Source: Saccharicrinis sp963665705
Lineage (GTDB): Bacteria > Bacteroidota > Bacteroidia > Bacteroidales > Marinilabiliaceae
DNA: 64,000 bases
Direction of reading: 5' to 3'
Assembly: GCA_963665705.1 (NCBI GenBank)
Contig: OY762448.1
Span: 372,001 to 436,000 of the forward strand
Position 1 is the stretch's first letter, and each line of letters opens with the position of its first letter. Shown here one piece after another: positions 18,101 through 27,619 of the stretch. The notes under the pieces were generated by a model. It made no database searches, was not told the origin of the DNA, and saw nothing but the letters and a program-made list of their open reading frames with translations. The translations under genes were made by a program, and so were the position numbers.

Positions 18101-20035
18101 ATGAAGTGGAGAGACCTTAAAATTAGAAATAAGGTAGGCTTCGGTTTTGGAGTTGTAATCCTTTTGTCCGTTGTATCAACCCTTGTGTTCCTTTTTAATT
18201 TGGTTAAAGTTGAACATGAAATAAACTTATTATCTAATAAATACATTCCATCTGTTAGTGAGTCTTCTAAGATGAATCAATTTTGGGAACAAACAAATGG
18301 TTTAATGACTGCTGTTGATTTGTCGAGTGACTTTTATTATGATGATCGAGCTGAGAAACAAGTCGAAAGTTTTGTTTATGCATTAAAAAAGTTAATTCAG
18401 TTGGGAGACTCTTCAAATAGTAATTTATCATCCAGAGGTATAAATTTGCAGGGGGTTCTTGAATTAACTAATGATTTTATCGCAAAACGAAAGGGTTTTA
18501 TTGATGCTGAAAAAGAAACTGTAAATAAATTAGACGTTATAAATAATTTATTTGAAAAGGTAAATTCAGTTGGATTAGAGAATAAAGGTTCTTTAGCTGT
18601 TCAACAAAGGGTTGCTCAATCTAATTTTATCTATAATAAATTATCAGAGTATATTCACAAGAAAGATGGAGTTAAAGTCAGCAAATTAATGGAAGATTAT
18701 GCTGACTTTTTTAATGGTAGATATCCATATAGTTTAAGAAATACATTATCTGAATTAGAAACTTTAATTAATGAGTTTATTCCTATTTATAAGAAAGCAC
18801 GACTTGCCGAATTAAAAAGATATGAGGTTGGAAAGCAATTAATGTGGGAGGTAAGAAAATCTTCAGACTTAGGATTAGATTATCTAATGGAAATGGGAGA
18901 TAAGAGCGCCACTATTGTTCTTCAGGAAAAACAATTGATTATAGTTAGTATTTTTGTTCTCATTATTTTAGGTGTTATTCTAACTTATTATTTAGCAACA
19001 TCTATCAGCCGACCTTTAGAAACAGGTATTGCACTGGCAGAGAAAGTAGCAGAAGGAGATTTAAGTACAAAATTTGCTATTGACAGAAAAGATGAAATAG
19101 GACGACTTTCTGCAGCTTTGGATACAATGGTAGCTAATATTAAAACTGTTGTTGATGAAATTAGAATGGGAGCTGAAAAAATAGTTAAGGCAAGTGATAA
19201 GTTGAATAAAGAATCAATGGAATTGAGCGAGGGAGCTAGTGAACAAGCTTCAGCAGCAGAAGAAGTTTCTTCATCCATGGAAGAGATGTATGCGAATATT
19301 CAGCAGAATACTGATAATTCGAAAGAAACAGAGCAAATAGCCCAAAAGGCTGCAGATGGTATTAAAGTAAGTAATAAGAGCTCTATGCAGGCCCAAAAAT
19401 CTTTAGAGGATATTACTGAGAAAATTTCTATTATTGGAGATATTGCATTTCAAACAAATATTTTGGCTTTGAATGCAGCTGTTGAAGCAGCTCGTGCAGG
19501 AACTGAAGGAAGAGGGTTTGCTGTAGTGGCTGCCGAAGTACGTAAGTTGGCAGAACGTAGTCAGCAAGCAGCTAATGAAATTAATGCGGTATCGCAAGAA
19601 ACGATTGAAAGTTCAGGAGAAGCTACTAAAAACCTGATTGAAATAACTCCTGAGATTGAAAAAACAGCCAGTCTTGTACAAGATATAACAGCGGCTTCAC
19701 TTGAGCAGGTTGCCGGTGTGGAACAGATTAATAATGCACTTCAACAGCTAAATCAGATTACGCAACGAAATGCAGTTAATTCAGAGCAAATAAATTCGGC
19801 ATCTAAAGAGCTTGAAGATTTATCCTTAATGCTTAATAATTCAATATCAGTATTTAAACTAGAGGAGCAACAGCAATCTTTAAAGGGAAAAAAGGTTGAA
19901 GCTAAAAAAACGTCATCGAAAGTTGAGGTTACAAATAAAAAGAAAGTTACACCCAAAGTATCTTCCAAAGACAAAAATAATATTATTGATTTAGGACTGG
20001 ATAATGAAAAAGATGATGGCTACGAAACTTTTTAA
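18101..20035 (+). CDS. Methyl-accepting chemotaxis protein
   Basis: The 644-residue receptor has a first membrane helix at about 10-32, a mainly helical periplasmic domain (33-275, four-helix-bundle-like), a second helix at about 277-302, a HAMP domain (ISRPLETGIALAEKVAEGD), and a cytoplasmic signalling domain with the highly conserved tip (FQTNILALNAAVEAARAG at about 450-467, then GRGFAVVAAEVRKLAERS). The Lys-rich tail ends in DDGYETF; the last five residues resemble the NWETF/GWEEF pentapeptide that docks CheR and CheB, with Tyr for Trp. No other chemotaxis genes are in the window. A near-consensus but spaced-out promoter lies at 18009-18045. Confidence 0.95.
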   Translation: MKWRDLKIRNKVGFGFGVVILLSVVSTLVFLFNLVKVEHEINLLSNKYIPSVSESSKMNQFWEQTNGLMTAVDLSSDFYYDDRAEKQVESFVYALKKLIQLGDSSNSNLSSRGINLQGVLELTNDFIAKRKGFIDAEKETVNKLDVINNLFEKVNSVGLENKGSLAVQQRVAQSNFIYNKLSEYIHKKDGVKVSKLMEDYADFFNGRYPYSLRNTLSELETLINEFIPIYKKARLAELKRYEVGKQLMWEVRKSSDLGLDYLMEMGDKSATIVLQEKQLIIVSIFVLIILGVILTYYLATSISRPLETGIALAEKVAEGDLSTKFAIDRKDEIGRLSAALDTMVANIKTVVDEIRMGAEKIVKASDKLNKESMELSEGASEQASAAEEVSSSMEEMYANIQQNTDNSKETEQIAQKAADGIKVSNKSSMQAQKSLEDITEKISIIGDIAFQTNILALNAAVEAARAGTEGRGFAVVAAEVRKLAERSQQAANEINAVSQETIESSGEATKNLIEITPEIEKTASLVQDITAASLEQVAGVEQINNALQQLNQITQRNAVNSEQINSASKELEDLSLMLNNSISVFKLEEQQQSLKGKKVEAKKTSSKVEVTNKKKVTPKVSSKDKNNIIDLGLDNEKDDGYETF

Positions 20036-20065
20036 AATGTTGATGATAGCAACAATATAATATAG

Positions 20066-20099
20066 ATGGATGAGCTCAAATACTCATCCATTTTTTTTG
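20066..20099 (+). terminator. Intrinsic terminator of the chemoreceptor gene
   Basis: The 9-bp stem ATGGATGAG / CTCATCCAT with an 8-nt loop is followed by eight T residues, about 30 bp after the stop at 20035. Confidence 0.9.
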
Positions 20100-20146
20100 T
20101 TTAACCATTCCATTTAATGGTATTGTTTATAACTTAAATAATAAAC

Positions 20147-22279
20147 TTACTTTTTGTTTTTATTAATCTTAGGATAAGCGACTCTGGCATGATAGATGTT
20201 TTTAAGTTTGGCCTTAAATACCTCCTTAATTTCAGTTATTTCCTTAAATGTAATAGGTGCATTATAGAACTGACCTTCTTTAATTTGAGTGTTGATAATA
20301 TTTTCAACAAGTTTGTCTATCGTTTTGTCTGAATACTCACTTAAACTTCTGGAAGCTGCTTCTATTGAATCAGCCATCATTAAAATTGCTGTTTCTTTAG
20401 TAAATGGAGTCGGACCAGGATAAGTAAAGTTTTGCTCATTAGGTTTTTTATCCGGATTTTCATTAACGTATGAATTATAGAAGTACTTTGCTTTTGTTGT
20501 TCCCTGGTGGGTTGCAATAAAGTCAATGATTTTTTCGGGTAAATTGTACTTCCTTGCAATTTTAATACCTCCTTCAATATGGTTGATAACTAATTTCGCG
20601 CTATCCTCAAAGTCCATTTCATTATGAGGGTTTACACCCGATGTTTGGTTTTCTGTAAAGTACAAAGGAGTTGCTGTTTTTCCAATATCGTGATACATAG
20701 CTCCAGCTCTGACTAATAAAGGATTTGCACCTATTTTGTATGCCGCTTCTTGCGCTATATTTCCTACTTGTATTGAATGTTGAAATGTTCCTGGTGCATT
20801 TTCTGCCAATCTGCGTAGTAGTGGATGGTTTGTATCCGACAGCTCTACCAGAGTAACATCCGAAATAAATCCAAATAGTTTTTCAAAAATATATATCAGA
20901 GGATATACAATGAAAATTAAAAATGCATTAATTGTAAAATAAATAAAATATTCATAATTAATATCTGTAATTCCACCTTCTTGTAATAATGTAAGCCCTG
21001 TATAAAATAAGGAGTATGTAAGAAGTATAAATATGGCTGATCTTACAATCTGGGCTCTTCTTACCATTTTATATAAACTAAAAATAGCAGTTATCCCAGC
21101 TGGAATTTGTAAGAATATAAATTCAAAACTATTGTGACTAAAAAATGAAGCCAAAATAATAGCCGTAACATAAATAAAGAAACCAAGTCTGGAATCAATA
21201 AACGTTCTGACTATTAGTGGTAATATTGTAACAGGAATAACCCATATTGGAATATCCGGAATTTGGTAAGATATGTATGCAAGTACAATTACTGTAGTTA
21301 ATATCAATAATAAGAAAGTGATATACTGTAGGTTTTGATATACATCTCTTCTATAGAAATATAGAAACAAGAATAATCCTGTCAGAAATAAGAATGTAAT
21401 CATTAAATGCCCTGTGAAAATAATGTTGTATTGCGATAAAGTTCCAACTCTTGATTCGTATTCTATTTTATATGATTGCAGCTTCTTTATGGCTTGATTA
21501 TCAATAATTTCACCTTTGTCAATGACCTTTTGCCCTGCTAACACAAGACCTTTGGTAAGAGCCATGTTTTTAAGTAGGTTTTCTTTTTCGGACTTAGATC
21601 TGTCTTCATCAATCTGTACGTTCGCTACAAGGAAGTGTTCAATTTGTAATTTAGAAACAAAGTCTTCAATTCCTTTAAAGTCATTTGAAACCAATGATAA
21701 GTTTTTAGCTAGTTCTCTTGTTATATATTGATAGGCTGACCTTAGTGAATAAAATTCAGAAGCAGAATATGGTTCTGCAAGATTATTTTTAATCAGCATT
21801 AATTCAAACTCCTTATTTTTTTCTATATATTCCTCAGGGGTTGATATAACGCCTTTTGCAAAAACATGATTAAAAAGGCTATCCGTAACAATTTTTACAT
21901 AATCAGAATTTAATGTAGACTTATTTTTTCGTTTTAAGAATCTATATTTAGATTTTAAATCATCCAATTGTTTGTTGTACTCAAGAAGAAAGCCATTGTT
22001 AACTTTAGAGTATACAGTACTGTCCATTACAAAATAAGGACGGAAGTTTTTTAGAATGCTATCTCTTTCAGCATCGAGTTCATCTGTTGTTTTATAAATT
22101 CTAAAGTTAAAAGGAGCAATAAGTACTTCGTAACGCCAAGGTTCTCCTTTTTTAAATTCATATTGAAATTTTCCCTCGCGAGGCATTAGGTTAGCTATTA
22201 AAACCACAGCAGCAAGAAAGAGTAAGATTCTATATGTTGCCTGAGAATATTTTTTAAAATCGTGTAAGAATTTCTTCAT
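20147..22279 (-). CDS. PgpH-like HD-domain c-di-AMP phosphodiesterase (7TMR-HDED)
   Basis: The 710-residue protein has an N-terminal membrane helix (about 17-33), a large extracytoplasmic 7TMR-HDED region (about 34-275), about seven membrane helices (280-475) and a C-terminal cytoplasmic HD domain with HDIG in AMYHDIGKTATP (about residue 530), MDFEDSAKLVINHIEGGIKIA and ATHQGT. This is the layout of PgpH, which hydrolyses cyclic di-AMP. Homologues are widespread in Bacteroidota. It is monocistronic, divergent from the NlpC/P60 gene. I infer c-di-AMP turnover from the domain layout, not from any substrate-specific residue. Confidence 0.88.
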   Translation of the reverse strand: MKKFLHDFKKYSQATYRILLFLAAVVLIANLMPREGKFQYEFKKGEPWRYEVLIAPFNFRIYKTTDELDAERDSILKNFRPYFVMDSTVYSKVNNGFLLEYNKQLDDLKSKYRFLKRKNKSTLNSDYVKIVTDSLFNHVFAKGVISTPEEYIEKNKEFELMLIKNNLAEPYSASEFYSLRSAYQYITRELAKNLSLVSNDFKGIEDFVSKLQIEHFLVANVQIDEDRSKSEKENLLKNMALTKGLVLAGQKVIDKGEIIDNQAIKKLQSYKIEYESRVGTLSQYNIIFTGHLMITFLFLTGLFLFLYFYRRDVYQNLQYITFLLLILTTVIVLAYISYQIPDIPIWVIPVTILPLIVRTFIDSRLGFFIYVTAIILASFFSHNSFEFIFLQIPAGITAIFSLYKMVRRAQIVRSAIFILLTYSLFYTGLTLLQEGGITDINYEYFIYFTINAFLIFIVYPLIYIFEKLFGFISDVTLVELSDTNHPLLRRLAENAPGTFQHSIQVGNIAQEAAYKIGANPLLVRAGAMYHDIGKTATPLYFTENQTSGVNPHNEMDFEDSAKLVINHIEGGIKIARKYNLPEKIIDFIATHQGTTKAKYFYNSYVNENPDKKPNEQNFTYPGPTPFTKETAILMMADSIEAASRSLSEYSDKTIDKLVENIINTQIKEGQFYNAPITFKEITEIKEVFKAKLKNIYHARVAYPKINKNKK

Positions 22280-22571
22280 TGCAAAAAAAAGTTTTATTAA
22301 GCAATAATGCCATCACCATAGTAATATTGGCGCAGCTAAAGGTATAACAAATATGAGCAAAAAAAAGGTAATATAAAATGAGCTGGTTAAATCAACTCAC
22401 TATCAGGGGTATCTAAAGCTTGTTGTTTGTTTTGGATTCTAATAGACGATGAATTATGTTAATTGAAAAAGCGTAATAAATAGTAAATAATTCAAGTTGA
22501 TAAAATTTTTAATACAGAATCAATCTTTATGCATAATTTAATATCTTCGCAGCATTAATTTATAATTGTAT

Positions 22572-23351
22572 ATGATCGGTTCTATTAGTGTTTATAGTTT
22601 CATACCAGTAAGGAAAGAACCTTCCGAAAAATCTGAACTTGTAACTCAGATTTTATTTGGAGAGACTTTTGTTGTTACTGAGAAAACAGAGAAGTGGGCC
22701 AAAATTAAGATGGATTTTGATGGTTATGAGGGGTGGATTGATGCTAAATTGGTGTTTTCTGTGGCTCCCACGGAGTATGAACTTTGGAAAAGTGCTAATG
22801 CATGGATGGTTCCAACTCCAAAAATCAAAATCGTTCAGGATGGTTCTAGTGCACCAATGGTAATTCCTGCTGGGAGTAGGATTGTATTTAATGGTCATGA
22901 AATGAATAGTTTTTCAATAGGGAAAAATGAATATTTTATTTCAGGTCAGGTTCCAAAAAATAAAGATATCAGTATCAGAGATGTTGCAAATTCATTATTA
23001 CATACTCCATACCTTTGGGGTGGTAGGTCATACTTTGGGATTGACTGTTCTGGGTTAGCACAGATTGTATTTAAAATAAATGGTTATTGGTTACCTCGTG
23101 ATGCTTATCAGCAAATTGAATTAGGTAATAGCGTCAATTTTGTAGAAGAAGCAAAGGTTGGAGATTTAGCTTTTTTTGATGATGATGAGGGTAATATAGT
23201 TCATGTTGGAGTTTGTTTGGGTAAGGGGCAAATTATCCATTCATATGGAGAGGTACGTATTGACCATATTGATCATCAAGGTATCTTCAATAAAGAGATT
23301 AATAAATATAGCCACAAACTAAGAGTGATTAAACGAATTATTCCTGAATAA
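22572..23351 (+). CDS. NlpC/P60 (C40) peptidoglycan endopeptidase with SH3 domain
   Basis: I start at the ATG at 22572 (MIGSISVYSFIPVR) rather than the TTG six bases upstream. About 260 residues without a signal peptide. An SH3b-like N-terminal region (VRKEPSEKSELVTQILFGE, then KWAKIKMDFDGYEGWIDAKLV) is followed by an NlpC/P60 catalytic domain: LLHTPYLWGGRSYFGIDCSG carries the nucleophile Cys, GNIVHVGVCLGKG the His, and IIHSYGEVRID follows. It resembles the Bacteroides dipeptidyl-peptidase VI/YkfC type that trims murein peptides, and is thus likely a cytoplasmic or recycling enzyme. It is 3 bp from the Nudix gene, suggesting co-transcription. Confidence 0.92.
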   Translation: MIGSISVYSFIPVRKEPSEKSELVTQILFGETFVVTEKTEKWAKIKMDFDGYEGWIDAKLVFSVAPTEYELWKSANAWMVPTPKIKIVQDGSSAPMVIPAGSRIVFNGHEMNSFSIGKNEYFISGQVPKNKDISIRDVANSLLHTPYLWGGRSYFGIDCSGLAQIVFKINGYWLPRDAYQQIELGNSVNFVEEAKVGDLAFFDDDEGNIVHVGVCLGKGQIIHSYGEVRIDHIDHQGIFNKEINKYSHKLRVIKRIIPE

Positions 23352-23354
23352 ATA

Positions 23355-23786
23355 ATGAGTTATTGCTATGAATACCCACGTCCTGCTGTTACTGTTGATG
23401 TAATATTAATAACAGAGGGTAATAATCCAGAGATTTTATTAATACAAAGAAAAAATAATCCTTATCAAAACCTTTGGGCATTTCCCGGAGGTTTTTTGGA
23501 TATGGATGAGGATTTGGAAACTGCAGCTAAGAGAGAACTTCAGGAGGAAACTAATATTGAAAATATTGAAATAGAACAGTTTAAAGCATATGGAGCTCCC
23601 AGTCGTGATCCGCGAGGAAGAACTGTTTCTGTTGTTTTCTATGCTTTTGTAAAGGAAAAACCCAAAGCAACTGCTATGGATGATGCCAAAGATGCTGCTT
23701 GGTTTAAATTAGCAGAATTACCAGAGTTGGCTTTTGATCATCATCAAATAATGAGTGAATTTATTGCTGCAAAATTTAGTGTGTAA
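23355..23786 (+). CDS. Nudix hydrolase
   Basis: The 143-residue protein has the Nudix box as GGFLDMDEDLETAAKREL followed by QEETNI, fitting Gx5Ex7REUxEExGU apart from Asn replacing the late Gly. The flanking PAVTVDVIL and AYGAPSRDPRGRTVSVVFYA pattern is that of ADP-ribose/NUDT-like members, some of which in Bacteroidota have NrtR-like or ADPR specificity. It starts 3 bp after the NlpC/P60 stop and ends 3 bp before the convergent wbqC gene. The substrate is not determined. Confidence 0.92.
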   Translation: MSYCYEYPRPAVTVDVILITEGNNPEILLIQRKNNPYQNLWAFPGGFLDMDEDLETAAKRELQEETNIENIEIEQFKAYGAPSRDPRGRTVSVVFYAFVKEKPKATAMDDAKDAAWFKLAELPELAFDHHQIMSEFIAAKFSV

Positions 23787-23789
23787 AAT

Positions 23790-24446
23790 CTATCCTTCTT
23801 TATTTGAAATAATATTGTCTTCAAGCCAGTCAATGGCTTCTGGTCCCTTATTAAAAATTAAGTCAATTACACTTAAATTGGGTTGGAAATCAAATCTGTC
23901 CTGAAAAACCTGTCTGTATTTCAGTGGTTTAAACGATGCATCGAACTCCATATAATTTTTCTTTGGATGGATAAGATTTCGATAGTCGATAGACTTATTT
24001 TCCCCGGTTTTTATATAATCTTCAGTAAAAATAAGATTGGTATCCAGTTCTAATGCATCCAGAATAACTTTCATCAGTCCAATGTTAAAATCATAAAGAA
24101 ATTTTTGCTTTTCTTCATAAAACGGTTTGAAATCATCCATATAATACTCAAAAAAAGGAGATGAGTTGTAAGCTGAAACTATAGATTTCCAATGAAGTGA
24201 TTGCCATCTTGTGTCATATGATATTAAAACATCTTTCGTTTTAATCTTAGGCTTTTTTGCCTTTGCTACAGGTATAGTTAAAGGAATTATCCCATTTGCA
24301 GCTAATATGTCACATCTATTACGATAAGTTTGTCGTATGTAATTACAGTGTTTTTCTAGAGTTGGGGTTTTACTATTTACCCAATGGGAAAAGTATTGGA
24401 CTGAAGGTAAATAATTAATAGTGAATAAAGTGTTATTATTATTCAT
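23790..24446 (-). CDS. WbqC family protein
   Basis: The 218-residue cytoplasmic protein matches the WbqC-like family: INYLPSVQYFSHWVNSK at the N-terminus, NRCDILAANGIIPLTIPV and SIVSAYNSSPFFEYYMDDF blocks, then the RQVFQDRFDFQPNLSVIDLI end with the conserved YRQVF...F.PNLSIIDLLF pattern and GPE. WbqC genes occur in polysaccharide clusters and also, as here, at the end of the dapB-lepB operon of Bacteroidota. Its first codons overlap the preceding gene by 8 bp, which suggests coupling. Confidence 0.9.
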   Translation of the reverse strand: MNNNNTLFTINYLPSVQYFSHWVNSKTPTLEKHCNYIRQTYRNRCDILAANGIIPLTIPVAKAKKPKIKTKDVLISYDTRWQSLHWKSIVSAYNSSPFFEYYMDDFKPFYEEKQKFLYDFNIGLMKVILDALELDTNLIFTEDYIKTGENKSIDYRNLIHPKKNYMEFDASFKPLKYRQVFQDRFDFQPNLSVIDLIFNKGPEAIDWLEDNIISNKEG

Positions 24447-24744
24447 TGAGCTTCGTTTCTTTAAGATCCTGGTCTTCTTTGTTCTCTATGTTTTCTTCTT
24501 TTGTGTTGTCAGAGAAAGCAATATCTCCAACTGGATTTTTTTCTTTTTTCTTTTTCTTAATACTCACTGCATAATATATTGCACCAACGATTAAGCCAAA
24601 TAAAAAAGTTAAAATCATTAAGATAGCCAAAGATAATTCTCCTTCCCAGACTATAAACTTAATGGGGACAACTTCTGCATTTTGAACAGAAAAAATAACT
24701 ATTAATAATGCAATAATTATTAAAAACCAAAATGATTTTTTCAT
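24439..24744 (-). CDS. LapA/DUF1049-like small membrane protein
   Basis: The 101-residue protein has two membrane helices (FWFLIIIALLIVIFSVQNAEVVP and LAILMILTFLFGLIVGAIYY) with the SVQN motif typical of lipopolysaccharide assembly protein A (LapA, DUF1049), and a charged soluble tail of K/E. In E. coli LapA helps set lipopolysaccharide synthesis; here the role is inferred only. It sits inside the dapB-lepB-lepB-wbqC operon, 10 bp after lepB and overlapping wbqC. Confidence 0.8.
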   Translation of the reverse strand: MKKSFWFLIIIALLIVIFSVQNAEVVPIKFIVWEGELSLAILMILTFLFGLIVGAIYYAVSIKKKKKEKNPVGDIAFSDNTKEENIENKEDQDLKETKLNE

Positions 24745-24754
24745 AGCAGTATGT

Positions 24755-25993
24755 TTAATTTATAGCTTTAAAAAACCTGTCGTCTTTATAGTTAAATAAA
24801 GATTTTGAGTCTGTTTTTTTTGAATAAAGAATATATTCCACTTTCCCTATGATGTGATTATCAGGAACAAATCCCCAAAACCTACTATCAAATGAATGCG
24901 GTCTGTTATCACCCATTACCCAATAATAATCCATTTTAAATTGATAATATCTTGATTCTTTTCCATTAATTAAAATTTTATCATTGATGATTTCAATTTT
25001 ATTTTCTTCAAATGTAGAGATTATTCGTTTATAGAACTTCAGGTTATTGAGATTGATTTCAATTTTATCTCCTTTTTTAGGAACATAAATAGTTCCCATG
25101 TTATGCATGTTCCAAAGCAAATGTATTGAGAACGGAAAAACAAGAGCGTCGGGATAATTTTTTGGTAAACAATCTGTCGATAAATTTATGCCTTTCTGAG
25201 CAAGTAACTTAATGTCTTTCTCATAAATTTCCCAAATGATTCCATCATTTGTAATTAACTCATTGTAGGGTTTAATATTGTTTTTTACTAGTTCTGGTTT
25301 AAGTTCTGGTGAAATCTTGTAACGACCAATAGATAATTCAGGGTAAGTAATTTTTTTATTGTTGCAGTATATTATTCCATTGCTAATTGTGATGCTATCT
25401 CCAGGTAATCCATATACTCTTTTTACAAAGCGGGGGCGCTCATCTACAGGGTAGTATTGTAAGTTGGATAGTTTATCTTTTTTTCCAATAAGTTCGTTTT
25501 TAGCATACAATCTCTTTAGGTAATAGTAACTGTCAGTAGGTCTGTTTTTTAAAAGTGAGTCGCCTTCTGGGAAGTGAAACATTATGATGTCTTTATGTTT
25601 TAACTTACTTGTGCCAATACTACGATGAAACCATTTTTCTGAATTTATATTTCTTCCAACTCCAGGTTCTAATTTATTTACTAATAAAATATCTCCGGGA
25701 TCCAAAGTGCCATTCATTGATGAAGTATGGAAAGTATATATACCTACAAAATTATTTTGAATGAAAAAAAGTAACCAACCGGCCAATATGATTGCAGTAA
25801 TCCACTCTATTATAATAAATTTTTTTTCTGTTTTGGATTTTAAAAAGGCGATTGTTTTTTTTACAAAACGTTTATTTCGGATAGAGTCAAGAATCAATAA
25901 TAGTCCAAAAAATGGTAAAATGCTTTCTGTCCATATGCCAAGTATAAATAGAACAAAGACAAAACCTAGTTGAGATATTTTCTTTGGAGTCAT
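24755..25993 (-). CDS. lepB: Signal peptidase I (LepB), second copy
   Basis: The 412-residue protein has two N-terminal membrane segments (about 8-25 and 65-85) and a periplasmic catalytic domain. The nucleophile Ser is in HTSSMNGTLDPGD, the general base Lys in RFVKRVYGLPGDS, and the signature MGDNRPHSFDSRFWGFVP closes the fold. The two catalytic halves are separated by a large insertion, as is common in Bacteroidota. It removes signal peptides from exported proteins. It lies downstream of another lepB in the same operon; the pair differ enough to suggest different substrate preferences. Confidence 0.92.
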   Translation of the reverse strand: MTPKKISQLGFVFVLFILGIWTESILPFFGLLLILDSIRNKRFVKKTIAFLKSKTEKKFIIIEWITAIILAGWLLFFIQNNFVGIYTFHTSSMNGTLDPGDILLVNKLEPGVGRNINSEKWFHRSIGTSKLKHKDIIMFHFPEGDSLLKNRPTDSYYYLKRLYAKNELIGKKDKLSNLQYYPVDERPRFVKRVYGLPGDSITISNGIIYCNNKKITYPELSIGRYKISPELKPELVKNNIKPYNELITNDGIIWEIYEKDIKLLAQKGINLSTDCLPKNYPDALVFPFSIHLLWNMHNMGTIYVPKKGDKIEINLNNLKFYKRIISTFEENKIEIINDKILINGKESRYYQFKMDYYWVMGDNRPHSFDSRFWGFVPDNHIIGKVEYILYSKKTDSKSLFNYKDDRFFKAIN

Positions 25994-26036
25994 TAGTATT
26001 CTTGTATTTGTGGGATTGTATAATTTTATAAATAAA

Positions 26037-26070
26037 AAATGGAGTTAGTATTAATATGCTAACCCCATTT
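26037..26070 (-). terminator. Hairpin between the two lepB genes
   Basis: A 12-bp stem with one mismatch (AAATGGAGTTAG / CTAACCCCATTT) around a 10-nt AT loop follows the first lepB by about 90 bp. It would at least attenuate read-through into the second lepB. Confidence 0.6.
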
Positions 26071-26161
26071 GTTATATTTTATATGTTTTAAAATTAGCAA
26101 TGTATAATAGCCTGTATGAAAATTATTATGCGAATGTGCGTAATGATTAACTAAGGCTATG

Positions 26162-27601
26162 TTACTGCTCGTTGGCTACCCATTTAAAAAATCTGTCAAA
26201 ACGGATTTTACCTTCAAATAGTGACTTATCCTTATTTAACGAAAGCCATACTAATAATGGTCTACCTACAACATGGTCTTCCGGAACAAAGCCCCAGTAT
26301 CTACTATCGGCAGATTGATGTCTGTTGTCACCTAACATAAAGTAGTAGTCCATATTAAAGGTGTATTCATCCTGTTTTTCTCCATTGATATAGATCTGTC
26401 CATCTTTAACATCAAGGGTATTACCTTCGTATGCTGTGATAATTCTGTCGTAAATTACAAGATTTTTAAGATTAAGTTTTACTGTAGCTCCTTTTTTGGG
26501 AATCCAAAGAGGACCAAAATTATCTCTACTCCAATTATAATCAGTGCTATAAGGCCATGTTTGAGTATAGTTGGAATCCGGAAGCTCTTCCGCCATTGAT
26601 ATTTGTCGGATAAATGGATATTCTTTTAGCATATCTGCTTTAGCTTTAGTCAAAGGCAATGTGTAATTAGGACCATTACCTAGAAACCTTGCATCCTCAT
26701 TTGAGATTTCCATCTTTTCAAGGAATCTGCTATTGAACTTAGTTCCGTCTGTAATAATATTATACCAGTGTTGCAGTCCTTTAGGGTTTTTAACTTTTTC
26801 ACCATTGATGTAAATCTGATTGCTCCTGACTTCAAAAGTATCTCCTGCAACAGCAACGCATCTTTTAACGTAGTTGTCTCTTCTGTCTACAGGGCGATAA
26901 AGTACTTCTCCCCAGTATTCTTTATTTTGTGAAATATTTTTTTTGCCTAATTCTCGTAATTTAGAATTTATTTCCCACTGACTTTTATTTTGGTATCCTT
27001 GTAATAACGATGGATCAGCGTTGGCACGATTAATACCTTCTCTTCTACACGAAATATAATAATCTGGATTAGGAACATTAAATGGAACAGTATCCCCTGT
27101 AGGGAAGTTAAATACAACAATATCCCCTTTTTCAACTTCTTTAAAACCTTTTAGTCTTTTATATTTCCATTGTGGCCACTCAGAATAAGATTTTGTGTTA
27201 AAAATAGGAACCGTATTCTGTAGTAATGGAAATGATAGGGGCGTATTTGGAATACGAGGACCGTATGTTACCTTGCTTACAAATAAGTGATCTCCTACTA
27301 AGAGTGATTTTTCAAGAGAAGAAGTTGGTATTTTATAATTTTGAAATAAAAACAGGTTAATGAAATAAACGGCAACTAGTGCAAATAATAATGCATCAAC
27401 CCATTCTACCCAAGCTTTTGGTTTTTCTCCATTCTTGGTTTTTTTCCAAAAACTCCAGGGAACCTTTTTAGAGATATAAATATCAAATATGATAGGTAAG
27501 CCCAGTAATAACCAGTAATTACCAACCCAAAGTACCCATAAAAGGTAAACCAGGGTAGTAATTGAAAATCTAATCCATTTAGCTAGAGAAATTTTTGGCA
27601 T
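26162..27601 (-). CDS. lepB: Signal peptidase I (LepB), first copy
   Basis: The 479-residue protein has N-terminal membrane helices (ITTLVYLLWVLWVGNYWLLLG and WVDALLFALVAVYFINLFLF) and the catalytic dyad: Ser in KIPTSSLEKSLLVGDHLFVS and Lys in NYVKRCVAVAGDTFEV. The closing signature is LGDNRHQSADSRYWGFVP. The segment between dyad residues is enlarged with about 150 extra residues, as in Bacteroides LepB. It follows dapB by 18 bp in the same operon, the order dapB-lepB-lepB-lapA-wbqC being familiar for Bacteroidota. Confidence 0.95.
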   Translation of the reverse strand: MPKISLAKWIRFSITTLVYLLWVLWVGNYWLLLGLPIIFDIYISKKVPWSFWKKTKNGEKPKAWVEWVDALLFALVAVYFINLFLFQNYKIPTSSLEKSLLVGDHLFVSKVTYGPRIPNTPLSFPLLQNTVPIFNTKSYSEWPQWKYKRLKGFKEVEKGDIVVFNFPTGDTVPFNVPNPDYYISCRREGINRANADPSLLQGYQNKSQWEINSKLRELGKKNISQNKEYWGEVLYRPVDRRDNYVKRCVAVAGDTFEVRSNQIYINGEKVKNPKGLQHWYNIITDGTKFNSRFLEKMEISNEDARFLGNGPNYTLPLTKAKADMLKEYPFIRQISMAEELPDSNYTQTWPYSTDYNWSRDNFGPLWIPKKGATVKLNLKNLVIYDRIITAYEGNTLDVKDGQIYINGEKQDEYTFNMDYYFMLGDNRHQSADSRYWGFVPEDHVVGRPLLVWLSLNKDKSLFEGKIRFDRFFKWVANEQ

Positions 27602-27619
27602 TATAATGAATTTAATAAG

